64,000 bases of DNA from assembly GCF_964340395.1 (NCBI RefSeq), contig NC_135566.1:14406001-14470000 (forward strand), read 5' to 3'. Made by a program: the position numbers and the translations under genes. Shown here in pieces: positions 10,342-25,326 of the stretch. The DNA comes from Glandiceps talaboti (Eukaryota; Hemichordata; Enteropneusta; Spengelidae). Position 1 is the stretch's first letter. Each line of letters starts with the position of its first letter. The notes under the pieces were generated by a model. The model saw only the letters and a program-made list of their open reading frames with translations, was not told the DNA's origin and made no database searches.

Positions 10342-10495
10342 TTCAAGAATAGTGGCAGCCATCTTGTACACGCAAACTTTATTCCGTTTCTTTCATTCAA
10401 GAATAGTGGCAGCCATCTTGTACACGCAAACTTTATTCCGTTTCTTTCATTCAAGAATAGTGGCAGCCATCTTGTAGACGCGAACTTTATTCTAC
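10342..10495. repeat. 54-bp tandem repeat, about 2.8 copies
   Basis: The unit (ATTCAAGAATAGTGGCAGCC...) is repeated almost exactly; only the third copy has a few changes (TGTAGACGCGAAC). Because 54 is a multiple of three, a repeated 18-residue frame appears, but nothing else supports coding. Confidence 0.9.
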
Positions 10496-11029
10496 TTATT
10501 TAATGTATTTAGTTCCTCCCGTTTCAGCTTCATGACATGTAATTACTTACAGTTCCGGCGATATTTAATACAGTCAATTGAAGTAGTATTTCATTTTATA
10601 GCGTTTAACATATTTTCCACGTTATTATAGGATATACTTACTGCGATTGAGATCAATTTAAAACTACTCGTAATATTATTTCACTATACAAATCAACTTA
10701 GGATACTTATTGTAATATTATTTTCATTTGTATAAATCAACTCAAGACAATTTATCGTACTATTAATTATTTTTTTGGAATTTAGAAATAACTTATTGTA
10801 AACTTAATATTAATTAATCTTTGGGAACGGATCCGATAGTGTTTGCTTTCTTTACTGGACGCTTATTTTGTAGATATTGCGATTTATGTTGATATAATTA
10901 AGTAAAAGCATACCATCAGTTCATTTATACCTATATAATCTCGTGCCATTAATTTTAGTATTTATAACTATTGTCCCTGAACCCAAGTCCCCACGACGGC
11001 ATCGATCATACGCAACCTTAGCCCCCCCC
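10496..11029. other. AT-rich unassigned sequence
   Basis: No gene or repeat recognised. It ends near a poly-C run at 11021-11031. Confidence 0.4.
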
Positions 11030-11527
11030 CCCTCCGTAAGACTGTGTTGCTTACAGTTGAATATCCCCTACGAAAACCAGCTTGAACTTCGTCAATTTTG
11101 TTGAGTGACTCAAAAAGAAAGACGACGATTTAAAACAGATGTGAAAATCTTACTGAATATGTATTACTCAAAAGATATATCCCTCTGTAGTTCTCTGGGG
11201 AGTTCTTTGGACCCTTTTAATATAATGGAATAATAATTGCTTTGGTCCAATCACTGGGGAAAATACCGCTATCAAAAATCTTATTAAACAAAACATACAA
11301 ACAATGAGTAAGAAAATATTTACTTGCTTTGAAAAATTTACCAAGTAGACCGTCTGGACCAGGTGACTTACCATTTTTTATACTATTAATACTGGTTAAA
11401 ATTTCACCTTGTGTAATTGGGGAATTTAGAATATCGAAGGTTAAGTTTGCTACAGTGTCTGGTATAATGAGCTCAATAGTAGGCTCAATATATATTAATT
11501 CGTCAGCCTCGAGTCATTTAAATTAAC
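11030..11527 (-). pseudogene. LINE reverse transcriptase fragment (RT blocks 0-3)
   Basis: Read on the minus strand through two frameshifts: IKNGKSPGPDG, then LFNKIFDSGIFPSDWTKAIIIPLY, then KNSPENYRGI, then VQAGFRRGYST. The order and wording match the intact LINE ORF2 at 44.1-47.0 kb (NGKSPGPDGIP, FPKGWSRGVIIPLYKKG, NNYRGITLL, QAGFRKGYST), so it is a related but decayed family member. Confidence 0.75.
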
Positions 11528-11562
11528 ATGTTCATCTACTGTGAAAAGATTTCTAAAATAAT

Positions 11563-11856
11563 TAAACGACAACAAACCAACGAACAACCAAACACTGCCT
11601 CCCGCCCCCGCCCCCCGAAATGGTCACATACGGAAATAACCCACATGTGACCATTTCGGGGGGGGTGGGGGGGGGCAGTGTTTGGTTGTTCGTTGGTTTG
11701 TTGTCGTTTACTCATGTATGTATCTACTCATTTATAAGTTTATTTTGTTTGTTTGTTTACTTGTTTTTGTTTGTTTGTTTGTTTGTTTGTTTACTTGTAT
11801 GTTTATTTTGTTTTGTTTATATTTGTAAACAGAACTAAATGAGCCTGAGCACCCTG
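11563..11856. repeat. Foldback hairpin plus TTTG-rich tail
   Basis: TAAACGACAACAAACCAACG at the left is complementary to CGTTGGTTTGTTGTCGTTTA at the right (ends 11563 and 11710), around a GGTCACAT...ATGTGACC core with poly-C/poly-G shoulders. The following GTTT-rich stretch and the end GAGCCTGAGCACCCTG match the right arms of the foldbacks at 36.9-37.3 and 53.7-54.4 kb. Confidence 0.75.
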
Positions 11857-14800
11857 TAGTGCGGGGGCATATGGCAGATTTTGGGGTTTCGTGTGAATAT
11901 CAGGTTAATTTTTGCCAACGTATCTCATTGTGTTCCCCATCATCTGAGCAATTAAAAAATATATGTTGGCAATTTTTATTTCAATATTAAGGGTAATTTT
12001 TGCCGCAATTTCATAAATGATGTAAAATCATGATTTGTCTGTATATTGATGGCAAATTAAAATATGTGAACTGTACGATTGCTTTATATCTGTATAAATG
12101 TACTAATGGGCATCCTGTAGACTATAAACTTGTAGACAGTTGTATAATTTTGCATTTTAATCACAATATTATAAATTATGGTTTCTTTATTTGCATATCA
12201 TTTGCATATTATGTATGATGCTTCCGGTGTATTTGATTTCCTGTATTCTTTGATGTTGCTGATTGCTATTCTTTCAAAAATGTACGCCAACCATGAATTA
12301 TTTCAGTCACTATGAATACTCTGGTTGGTTTTTATCTTTTAAAGCACTAGTAAGTCCACACCTTGACTATGCTTCCCCAGTGTCTTCCCCACATATATAC
12401 GAATAGGGATATTGCATTTTTGGAAAAAGTGCAGCGTCGGTTCACCAGGATGATTCCGCAGCTTGGTGGCTTGAATTATGAGGACAGTTACGCATATTGA
12501 AACTGACAACTTTAGAAACTAGATGAATTAAAGCTGATTTGCTTGAAGTGTATAAACTTTTCCATTTACATATTCGCCATGATCCAGTTGTATTTTTCAA
12601 AGTATCTACTTCGACAACAAGAGGATATAGATTGAAATGATTTAAAGACAGATCCAGATTGGATATACCAAAATATTTTTTCAGTCGACATGTTGTAAAC
12701 ATTTGGAAGTTTACCAGAAAGAGTTATTGTTATTACTACACCAATTAAATCATTGTAATTACTTAGTAATTATTTTAATCCAGATTGGATATACGTAAAT
12801 ATTTTTTCCAGTCAATATGTCGTAGACATTTGGAACAGTTTGCCAGAAAGGGTTATTGTGACTACAATAAAGGCATTCATTTATTGTATAGAACTACCCT
12901 TGCCAAATGATATGTCCTTTTGACCAATTTCGGCGTATTGATGTGACTTGTTATCAAGTGTACATACACACGTTAAAAATATTCCTTTTCAGATCTGGCA
13001 TCTGGTTTTAATACGTATCTACACATGTAGTATTGAATCCTGGACAGGTACATTCTACACAGGATATAGAGTCCAAGTTTAGGTCTACGCAAAATTTGAA
13101 ATTTTACCTCTCAATATTAGCATACAAGTTACATAAATTGGACGTCTTGCAAATATTAGATAGAAAAGAAACATCACTCAGTAAAACACCTTTAGAAACC
13201 TTTAGAATGTTTTACCCCCACTTTTGACCAATTGAGATACTGTCTACAGCAATGAAAAAAGTCAATATGGCAGCTACTTTAGAACGTTTTTGTTATTTGT
13301 TCTGTATGGCAGTATGCAGTTCTCCCTCAACGTTCTGTAGAAATATAATATTAAAAAGTAAACGAATCGTTGTTAAAGGCATGAGTGCTTATTAATTTCT
13401 ACTTTGCAATGGTGTCAAAATGAGATAGATTTAGTCATCAAGTTGGCATGTGACTACTTATTCCCAGCAATGAAGGTTATTTGTGTATGAGAATTACCAA
13501 AAGATGTAGAAGGGTATTTTCCATGTTTACGTTGAGGATTTGAATGTCAGATTTTCTTTGAGTACTAAAACACGTGGAATGATAGCTAACAATGCAATAC
13601 AATTTGATTAAAGATGCTATTTTCTGGTGGGTTGGTGGTTGGGGTTGGGTGGTACATTAGAATGTGTCTCTGCTGTTACTTTCAACCTTTATTCATGACT
13701 GACCAAGAGGAATTTCGTTGCGTAATCGAATGTAAGAGTACCTTCACGCTGAATAACTAAACTAAATATGCATATATTCATATTGTTCCTTTGAAATATT
13801 ATAAAGATATTCTTCAGATACTGAATTTATCATCTTTATTTTATACTACATTGTCCTTTATTCTGTTTTATTTTAGAATTTCGATGAAATAACGTAATCA
13901 AATGTAACAGTGGAGAACACGTCTATTCATGTTGTTCCTTTCACTTGTAACGCCAACCAAATAGCTATACTAGTAGAAACGTAGACAATGCATACAACAT
14001 AATGCCGTGAGAGACTAGACAATAGTTTTGAATAAAAATGATTGGGTCTATTCAGTCGAATACATAACTTTGTATAGTAACGATTCAATTGATGCTACGC
14101 TATTGATAAAAAATATGTTTATACCAGGTGTAAACTGAATGCCTTCAGTAAAGGCCAAACTTTAGATTGCTGCTCCTTCACGCCTTGTCGAAAGAAAAAT
14201 TCTGCGCTACCACAAATGATATTGCATATCCATTAGTTACTACATCAATAAATAAAACGTAGCTTTGGAAAACATTGTCCATTTTTGCATGTTTATCCAC
14301 ATACTGCCCTTAATTCTATGTTTGCCATTGTAAAACCTTTAAAATGATTGGTATGTGAGTCTGTTAACAATTAAAAATAATTGTTATTAAAAATAGTAAG
14401 TTTATGAGTACTTGTTGGTGATACTTTCAATTCATAATCATATTTTAATATTCTGAATGACAAGTAAAGTCAGAAGGAACATTTGAATTGTTTCTTTTAT
14501 TGAATTTGCCCAAATTTCAGCGATAAACAAATTTTCATTCAGATACGCACTCATGGGTTTCCTAACCCTGCCATAGAGGGCGTCAATTTAAATTTTTTTC
14601 ATCTCATTGAAGACATTTAGGGTCGTTTGGGTCATGAGAAACAGAATTCAGGCTGCCCTTACATATACCTACCAATTACTGTTATCTTTACAATATACAT
14701 AATGTTCTGACTGTTGCTATGGACATGGTCTTGTTGATAGGCATATTTGCATACATGTTTTGATATTTTTTTTTGCCTGACTAACCAAAAATGTTGTTAT

Positions 14801-15070
14801 CTTTGCAAAATATACTGGCATTGTTGGCTGTTGCTAAGGCCATATCAATGGAAGTTGACTATAATCATGGATTCATGGGTTTTCATTGCCTAACCAATTG
14901 TTAAGAATAGGGTCTTGGGGTCAAATTTTATTTTAGCCCCCTCAAACTAATTTTGAAGATAAAAATTGCCAACATGTATTTTTTATATGTGGTCCTATAA
15001 TGAACATAACCATATATGTTTCATAAAATTAACATGCATTTCACACGAAAACCCATATGCCCCTGCACTA
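11857..15070. mobile_element. TIR DNA element with 3-bp target duplication (diverged copy)
   Basis: Begins TAGTGCGGGGGCATATGG and ends CCATATGCCCCTGCACTA, flanked by CTG (11854-11856 and 15071-15073). Imperfect terminal inversion extends about 150 bases (TTTCGTGTGAAAT and TTGGCAATTTTTAT on both ends). It is the inverted relative of the elements at 33927-36833 and 49369-53579, which share the ends but have AAG duplications. No transposase is recognisable. Three-base duplications occur in CACTA, Harbinger, Zator and Academ groups; the ends match none clearly. A LINE fragment lies inside. Confidence 0.75.
12330..12900 (+). pseudogene. LINE ORF2 C-terminal fragment nested in the TIR element
   Basis: Through frameshifts it reads LVSPHLDYA, then VQRRFTRMIPQLGGLNYED, then LKLTTLETR, then LLEVYKLFHLHI and RLDIPKYFFSRHVVNIWK. 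This is the usual C-terminal stretch of Jockey/CR1/I-type LINEs. The last 90 bases are repeated in tandem with divergence (12773-12860). The corresponding position in duplication copy 2 lacks it, so it inserted after the element families diverged. Confidence 0.65.
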
Positions 15071-15073
15071 CTG

Positions 15074-15140
15074 TGATTGAATAAGCTTACACGGAGATAA
15101 TATACCGGCGTTATAAACAATTTTCTTTGGGCAAAAACAA
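15074..15140 (+). repeat. Deletion derivative of the sequence at 48602-49240
   Basis: ATTGAATAAGCTTACACGGA here is matched at 48604, and the adjacent ATATACCGGCGTTATAAACA is matched at 49179 and 33737. The two pieces are about 550 bases apart in the later locus but joined here. Confidence 0.6.
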
Positions 15141-15356
15141 GTCTTACGTTTACAAAACACGGCGAAAGAAAGGGCTGAAGCAGAACCTATAGTCTCAGAC
15201 TTCAGTCTCGGAGCTAAAGTACAACCCAAGGCCAGGAAAACACCAACTCGTTGGCATTTTTCGTTCTCTTGGCCAGTAACTGGTGGAGGTAAGGTATCAG
15301 GTGCCCCATCAAATGTTGTAGTCTGTGTTCTAGCTGATTCATAGCTTCCACTAGTA

Positions 15357-15640
15357 GGGATTTTAGTACAGAATACGTCATTTTCCGTACTATAGTTCAG
15401 ATTGAGTTCAATTCTGTACTTTTATGCTGATGAGGTGGACGTTTCTGTACTTTCCCATTAGCGCCTGTCTAATCGGATTATACTCGATCTGAAAAATAGT
15501 TCAGATTGCGAGTCGGAAGTGATTTGAATACATTTGCATTTAGTTCAGAATATATTCATGAGTTCACCCCGATAACCGGGCAGTAAACAAATGAATATTC
15601 AAATCTACCGTGCTTGCAATCAATACGTACATAAACGCTA
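15357..15640. repeat. Inverted repeat partner of 32900-33178
   Basis: TAGGGATTTTAGTACAGAAT...CATTTGTTTACT-complement is found in reverse orientation at 32931-33178 with few changes over about 250 bases, with weaker similarity a little beyond. No coding frame. Confidence 0.7.
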
Positions 15641-16579
15641 TACGTGTAGCTAGTGTATTCGATACATATATGTATGTATATAAGCAGGCTTATGATATGA
15701 ACTACATGGTTAGGGCGTACGTAGATTGTAATATCACAGGGCTCATTTTGAAATAAATGTTCGTAGTACGCCTTTTCATTATGCACTACATACCACCACC
15801 ACTAAACGTGTTTCACATTTCTACGCGTTTGATGCATAGTAATACAGATTTAGATGACATGACAATCGTTTCCAATAATAGTTTAAAATTGGGCCACAAA
15901 TATTGCTAGTGTATGGAGCTTCTTAACAAACCTGACCGGCCAATAGCGTCAACAAACTCACAGTAGAGACGTGCTGACAGATTTGAGTCTGTGGACATTA
16001 TTTCTAGCTAAGTAAAATTGAGTGACTATTGGGAATATTATGGCAGTATCTACCCATGTCATCCATGTCGTCTATAGTTTCTAACGGACTGTGTTATGTA
16101 CAACGTAACGCTGAACGAAATACGGTCCATCAGGAATTAACTAGACTAACCTCTATGGGAATAGTATTCTTGTCCATGAGTCGTTTGAGAGTTTATGGTA
16201 CAAAAGAAATGTATAGTTCTTTTCGAATGACAAAGGCCTACTATAGAAGCCTTTTGTGATCCATTCATGTCAAACTACTTTGTTTGGTTGTGACTTTAAA
16301 GGGGAGTAAGTTAATCACACGGGTTCATTTGCATGTAATTATGCATTTCTCCACCCAAACGACGTAATCTTGAATAATTAACGACCAAGCTGGGAATCAC
16401 TATCTTTCTCGGTAAATAGTGGTAAGACGTAAGACAAAAGAAATAAAACAAAGGAGTTTGAATTTGATTACCGAGAGTAACTAATGTTTTACCATACCCG
16501 GTTGAAAAATACTGAATGAGTTGAGTACAGGTTTGTATACTGTGCGTTTATATAATTTACAAACTGTAAATGTACTTGC
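15641..16579. other. Unassigned sequence
   Basis: Short frames at 15556-15786 and 16029-16259 have no recognisable motif. No RNA gene or repeat noted. Confidence 0.4.
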
Positions 16580-19500
16580 ATGTCCCGTGACTCGAGTATT
16601 CACACAGCTGTGTTGTACGCAACACTAAATGGTTTTTTTTTCTCCACCTTACCTTTCAAAGTTTGACTAAAAATATTCCAAGACATTGTGCCATGTACGT
16701 ATTTGTCAAAAAAACCAAAACATTCCGAGCCAATAATTATATCGCAAACGCATGCTACTGAGCTACGTGTTGACGACTGTTTACTGTGGCCTGTTCTGAT
16801 CTAGCTCTCGCGGTCCTATAATATGCGTTTCTATAGTCCGATCACATGTCGTAGTATCGCGGCGCAAATATCCAGTGTTAGGTTCTGATCATGATCATCT
16901 TATCGCTAACATGCTCGATTGTCACCTAAAATAAGTGTACTTGAGTGCCGTTTATCTTTTTTCACTGTTTGATTTTATTCTTGATGAGCCTTTTCGATGT
17001 CTGAGCGTATCATTATTACAAGAAACTTCGAGAATTTGCATTGAGTAGTTTGAATCAAACGTACAGAGAACGTCCGTGTGACCATAGACCCTGCACACGG
17101 TGTAACAACGTCAATGTGGCTACAAGATCATCAACACATAACAAGATGGACATTTGGTAATTTTGTGAGTCTCCCAAAAGTCTACCGACCAAAACTATGA
17201 CATACAAATAAAAATATTTTTGTCCAAGTTTGAATAGTGTTGAGCATGCCGACCCCATGAATACTAGAAAAAAATAAATTATTATTACGATTGGTGTATA
17301 TGAGTACGCGAGTGTGCATACCGAGTTATAATTACACAGTCTGATCGATTAAACTGTTGCATGTTCGTACACTCCAGGCTGTCACAAATACAACCATTTC
17401 TGGAGTTATATATAGAAACGCCTCTGTCTGATCCGAACGTTGTTGTATCAGTGGTGGACAATAAAAACTGGCTTTGAGGGTGCCGAAAAAGTGTTGTAAT
17501 CAGTGCCGAGGTTATGTTGTCTTACCTGAACTGACTATCGTCAGGCTTGACAACTCTGTCTCTGCGATGTGGCTGTGTAGATGCAGGCTTTAGTATACGA
17601 TTTGGTATGACTTGCATCCACACTTGCTGTAATCCGTCCTACGGGATCCAGGGTGATACGTTTATATACCAGTCAGCCCTCTATCGTTGGTGGGTTGTTC
17701 CATTATTGCTATAGTACGGTTTCCAGAGGGGCACTGGAAACCGTTCATACAACACTCCCCCCAACTTCATTTAAATAGGGCTGGACCCTGAGGGGATCTT
17801 GTGGGAGCGAAATAGCCTAAGAATATCCACCAGGGACTGTCACTAGGGGAGATGGAAGAGCTACTAGTCTATAAACATAGTGCCTGAAACAATGTCCCAT
17901 AACCTTGTACAAGGTACCAGCGGTTATACTGAGCTAGCTATGTTAAAACAGCTATCCAATTATTTACCTCACCTTTCATGGGGTACAAATAATTATAACT
18001 AACTAGTCATCAATTTATGGCATAATGACTAGCTACCTTGATGTCCTTATCAGGGTATTCAACTGAAATTATTTACCTCAACTTTTATGGGGTACAAATA
18101 ATTCTAACTAACTAGCCATCAACTTATAGTATAGTGACTAGCTACCTTGATTTCTTTATCAAGGTATTGATACTGAACATAATACCTTAACTAGGGATTT
18201 TGACTGAATGTTTTGGTCCCCAGGCTTGATTAGTGCCATCCCTAGCTATTAACTAAAAACATGTTGGGTTAGTATGCGGCCATTGGTTATCTGTTCCACC
18301 TCCTAAGAAGATCCCAGGGCCAATGACTGTGTACTTCTTGTCACTGTTATCAAACTGACAAACGTTGATACAAAAACAACACCGTGTCCCAAGGGCCTCT
18401 GACGTAGGTTCAAGCATAGACAATGTATATGGTTCAAGCGACTCTCTTGTCAGTTTGATTATGTCTGCGAAAGTTAGTCATGTTGTAACATAAAATCGAA
18501 TTCGATCGGAAAATCATTTGGTGTCCATCTAGCCTTGGTTCAATATTAAAGCCACTCTATTGTCAATTATCATTAAGATTATATTAATAATGGTACAAAG
18601 CTAAGTATTACACGTAATTAATAAATTTGCAGTCGATTGGATCATGACATATCACCCCTGACATAAAATGGTGTGGTCAAACGAAAAGTTTTAGTGCCTA
18701 TTTCCGGTGATGAAAGAGCATCCTGTCAGAACCAACAGGTACCATAGACACTACAATACGCCACGTCGAAAGACCGTCGATTGACACCTTTCTAAGTGGT
18801 ATTGATCCGGTTCTTCTGAAATACTCAGATGACTTCTTTCGTTTAGCTTTCAAAACCGAGTCCACAATGAAGTTTTTTCCGTTCAAGAGATTTAAAAAAT
18901 TTCTCCCAACCAGTCAGCACCGTGCATAGGTGTAGTTGCTAAAATTCAAACTCCACGAGCACATCTGTTGGGATTATTCAGTGAAGACTTGAATGTCGTT
19001 TCTATGTCCTGCTGTAAGGTCATGTTCGGTGGCGATTTTCAGCCCAAAACTCGACATATAATCCATACACTGTAAGTTTATTTTAGGACCAGGAAGACTA
19101 TATAAGTTTACACTTGACTTTTATATTACTCAATAGATAATTTTGTCCATTGTGGGAAAGTGTGTTTATATTTCAATGCACAGGAAATCTACAATATGTG
19201 GGGACCACTTGTTTATCATCTCATTACACCTACGACATGTATAATTGATCGACCAATTATCACCACCGGCCTGCGTGTTCTATACAAACATTTTAGTACA
19301 TGTTCCATATGTGTTGGCGGTCGACATTCAATCGAACATGACACTACGGGTAGATACATGGGGAAACAAATATAAACATACAATTGTCCATAATATTGTA
19401 ATTCATAAAAATATAGAATCCTACCCATGATACATACGCCCCAAAGATTCATAAACGACGAAATATGTGGTTAGGTCGGCTGTTTTAAACGGTCCTTACT

Positions 19501-20095
19501 TCACATCTCAACAGAAACGGTAACAAATATGTAATCTGATCTAATCTCAAGATACAGACGTAGACACGTCGAGAAACCTTCTGGTTATCGAGAGATTCAA
19601 CAAGTTATATCTCATTTTCCGGTCGAAAGCAACAAATATTCGAGATAGCGTCATTTTATGAAAGCAAAAGCTACCTAGTGTTGTATTTCGAGTGAAAATT
19701 AGCGTTTATTCACTTTCGTTGTAAACTGTAAAATATTTCACACATTGGCGTCCTGCTGTCTCCACAAAAAAAATCGCAAACCATAATTTCCTGAGTCAGT
19801 AAAGGACAATGCACGGCGGCATTTTTTAGCCTTTTTGATTGGGAGCTTACATATAGCTGACAGGTCAACCGACCGCCCTGAAGATCCAAGTCAAAATAAC
19901 CAGCTCTGAACCAGAACTATACATGTATCTCAACGTATCGCGGCAGATGTCTGCAGATACTGCCTGTGCTTATCATATCTCTGACAAGTTCACAGGCATG
20001 TAGTTGGTTCGGCACATGTCAACCAGCACGCGATCACAATATCTTTCTCCGTAAGATCCGGTATAAAAAGTATTGGCCCCTCATGGATAGACGTG
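16580..20095. repeat. Old inverted copy of the 2.7-kb repeat (C repeat), with a 1.2-kb insertion
   Basis: From CGTGACTCGAGTATTCACAC at 16582 to CTCATGGATAGAC at about 20092 the sequence is the reverse complement, diverged, of 37310-40010 and 54400-57085. About 17496-18722 is absent from the other copies, so it is an insertion here. At 19468-19475 this copy has a single TGGTTAGG where the others carry the 170-bp element, making it an empty-site reference. The source element is unknown. Confidence 0.7.
17959..18180. repeat. Tandem duplication, about 109-bp unit, two copies
   Basis: ATTATTTACCTCA..CTTTTATGGGGTACAAATAATT..AACTAACTAG..CATCAA..ACTAGCTACCTTGAT occurs twice in a row with scattered differences, inside the 1.2-kb insertion. 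Confidence 0.8.
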
Positions 20096-21146
20096 GGGCA
20101 TAAAGAAACGACCGCTACTTGAAAGTAAATGGGCGTCTAATGCGAATGGTTGGTATTGTCGAAAGAGATGTGAATCAGAGCGCGTCATCGAATCGATGGG
20201 TTCTCCATACGTCTTACGATACGACCGTACGTTGGTTATATATAGTACAACGTTATAATTTGCCATGCAACGTGTGCGAAATTATTGCATATCCCCAAAA
20301 GAGAAATGCCGTATACCGAAACAAGTTTCCTTTATTTACTATTCTAATTTGACAATTACTAGTAGTACAACTCCAGGACTATCCCTGCACGTTATGTATC
20401 ACACTATCAGGGAAGTACGCGGCTCAGTGTGAACACTATCAACAAAATTCCTGTTGAAAAAATAGTGTTTCCTTGAACATTACAATCAACTCTATAGGCC
20501 TACAATCGTAGTGACTTGTAGTAGTGTTCGCTATTCATGTTTTTGAAATATTTCGTTTCAGCACCGCTACTTTATGCATAGACATCGTAAATGTGAACTC
20601 AATGTTTCATGAAAGCAAACTTGCATGTACCGTTATGCTTGGGCATGGAGAGGTACTAATTACTAATCATGTTTACTTCAAGATAACGTTGATTGCTACA
20701 CAAACTTTCGTGGATTTACGTACCCGTATTTGAACAAGTGTGATTGGCAGGCGTTTTAATCCCAGGTTTGAAAAGTAACGGCTTTTCAGTAGTAACGAAC
20801 AGACCCAGTTTGACCGTGTTTTGTACGAAATTGTCTCTACCATGTTTAAATATCACCTTTCTGTGACCATACCTGCATTCAACAGACATTCACAAGTCTA
20901 CACATACCAAATTTATTACGAAAATCACCAGCTGCTAATTGTTATCACGGCTTTTCAGAGAGGAATCAAGACGTTGTTAACAGTCTGCATTCAAATTTGA
21001 CAATAACCCCCGCGAAGTTAGGGGGCCTTTTATACCCAACACTCCCACGGTGTTATAGATTTTGACCCAAGCTATGCATGCCACGGTCACAAGCTACATT
21101 CCGTCAGATCGATTTACCAAACAAGTTTGCCACAATTAACGCATCC
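20096..21146. other. Unassigned sequence
   Basis: Several short frames (for example 20119-20352, 20524-20733) without recognisable motifs. No repeat identified. Confidence 0.35.
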
Positions 21147-21194
21147 CATCAAACCATGGACCCTCCACAAAGGTGGAGTGTCTATGGTCAAACA
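21147..21194. mobile_element. Micro-hairpin insertion with imperfect 9-bp direct repeats
   Basis: Core 21156-21185 begins ATGGACCCTCCAC and ends GTGGAGTGTCTAT, forming a hairpin. Flanks CATCAAACC and GGTCAAACA agree at six of nine positions in register. Confidence 0.5.
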
Positions 21195-21454
21195 AATGAC
21201 AGGTCGCAGAAACTATGGTCATGGAAGTATGAACGTCGTTTATACTTCTACGCCGTGACATACAATGAGCGCAGTGCCATGATTGACCGGATTATTCAGT
21301 GTCGATAATCCCAGTTAATATAATCCCAAAGGCAAACTTGTTTTATTTACCACCTTGCCAAGCAACACAGGGTGGTGGCGAGGCGAAGTTGTAATGTACT
21401 GTCGCTTTGATATTCACGATTTTGGAAAGGAAATAGATAACATCGGGTTAGATC

Positions 21455-22885
<1,431 letters not shown>

Positions 22886-22933
22886 AACCAAACTAAATAA
22901 TTCTATTTCAAAGACATCTGCTCTGCATTTCAG

Positions 22934-23080
22934 ATTGGAAGAACAGCGTTTTTTTATTGTCTTTTTTAAGTTGATGACCATTTCTGGCAAGACTTCACTC
23001 ACAATTTTCGCGATTTTACTGATTTTTCTTCTTTATTAAAAAGGTTTAGGGTCGGCACCGGATTTCTAGAATGGAAGCGT
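22934..23080. repeat. Dispersed repeat, copy A
   Basis: CAGATTGGAAGAACAG...TTGTCTTTTTTAAGTTGATG...AAGACTTCAC...AGGGTCGGCA is matched with divergence at 26471-26640. No coding frame. Confidence 0.6.
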
Positions 23081-23140
23081 TTGGGGAGTTATGTGTGATT
23101 TATTTGTTGAGAAAGGTTCAAAGACAATAAATATCGCCGG

Positions 23141-23182
23141 AAGGTGGCACTTGCCGTTCCAGTGAGGAACGACTAGTGCCAC
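23141..23182. repeat. Imperfect hairpin GGTGGCACT...AGTGCCACC
   Basis: Stem GGTGGCACT / AGTGCCACC with an inner GTTCC / GGAAC stem. No matching direct repeats in the flanks. It lies at the C-terminal side of the endonuclease remnant. Confidence 0.6.
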
Positions 23183-23403
23183 CACGGTAGTACTCGACAA
23201 TTCGATGGACCACGGCCAAGTCCGCCATTCACAATTTTCAAATCACTTGAAATAAAGCAATCTGGCAAAACTCGCCCATGTACATTTACAATCTTGTCGC
23301 AACTAATTCTAGTAGGTAAAACCATAGACCCTCCACCCTGTCTATGGTAAAACCTAGTCGCATTCATAACTTTCATCGAGGGTAAGGTAATTTTAGTCAT
23401 CAA
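23173..23403 (-). pseudogene. LINE endonuclease-domain fragment (Tx1-like style)
   Basis: The frame includes RISCDKIVNVHGRVLPDC followed by SDLKIVNGGLG, matching the part of LINE apurinic-type endonucleases that reads roughly D..N..G..L...C....IVNGR.. in this group (compare SMHVLNGRFNGD in the LINE at 44 kb). Only about 50 codons are recognisable. A micro-hairpin at 23315-23354 lies in it. Confidence 0.45.
23315..23354. mobile_element. Micro-hairpin insertion with perfect 9-bp direct repeats
   Basis: Core 23324-23345 (22 bp, ATAGAC...GTCTAT) is flanked by GGTAAAACC at 23315-23323 and at 23346-23354, nine of nine identical. Confidence 0.65.
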
Positions 23404-25196
<1,793 letters not shown>

Positions 25197-25233
<37 letters not shown>

Positions 25234-25259
25234 GTTTGTTTGTTTGTTTGTTTGTTTGT
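25197..25259. repeat. (GT)n followed by (GTTT)n
   Basis: About 17 GT units then about six GTTT units. Confidence 0.95.
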
Positions 25260-25291
25260 AATGTAGATTCGTCATTGATATACTGCTACTA

Positions 25292-25326
25292 GATCAGACC
25301 GTGGGTTATACTTCCATGATCAGAAC
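25292..25326. mobile_element. Half micro-hairpin with 9-bp direct repeats
   Basis: The 17-bp core GTGGGTTATACTTCCAT equals one arm of the perfect hairpin at 28424-28455. It is flanked by GATCAGACC (25292-25300) and GATCAGAAC (25318-25326), eight of nine identical. Confidence 0.55.

Noticed and set aside
10040-10990. Solo LTR
   Set aside because: A TATA-like box is present but no terminal repeats, target duplication or primer site could be defined.
12030-12218. 62-codon frame conserved in the TIR elements (also 53218-53406) as a gene
   Set aside because: Most differences between the two change the amino acid, and the frame has no upstream or downstream coding support.
11563-20095. Circularly permuted inverted copy of the 33.6-40 kb segment, suggesting a circular intermediate
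   Set aside because: The apparent permutation is explained by independent copies of the TIR element (own ends and CTG duplication), foldback and C repeat.
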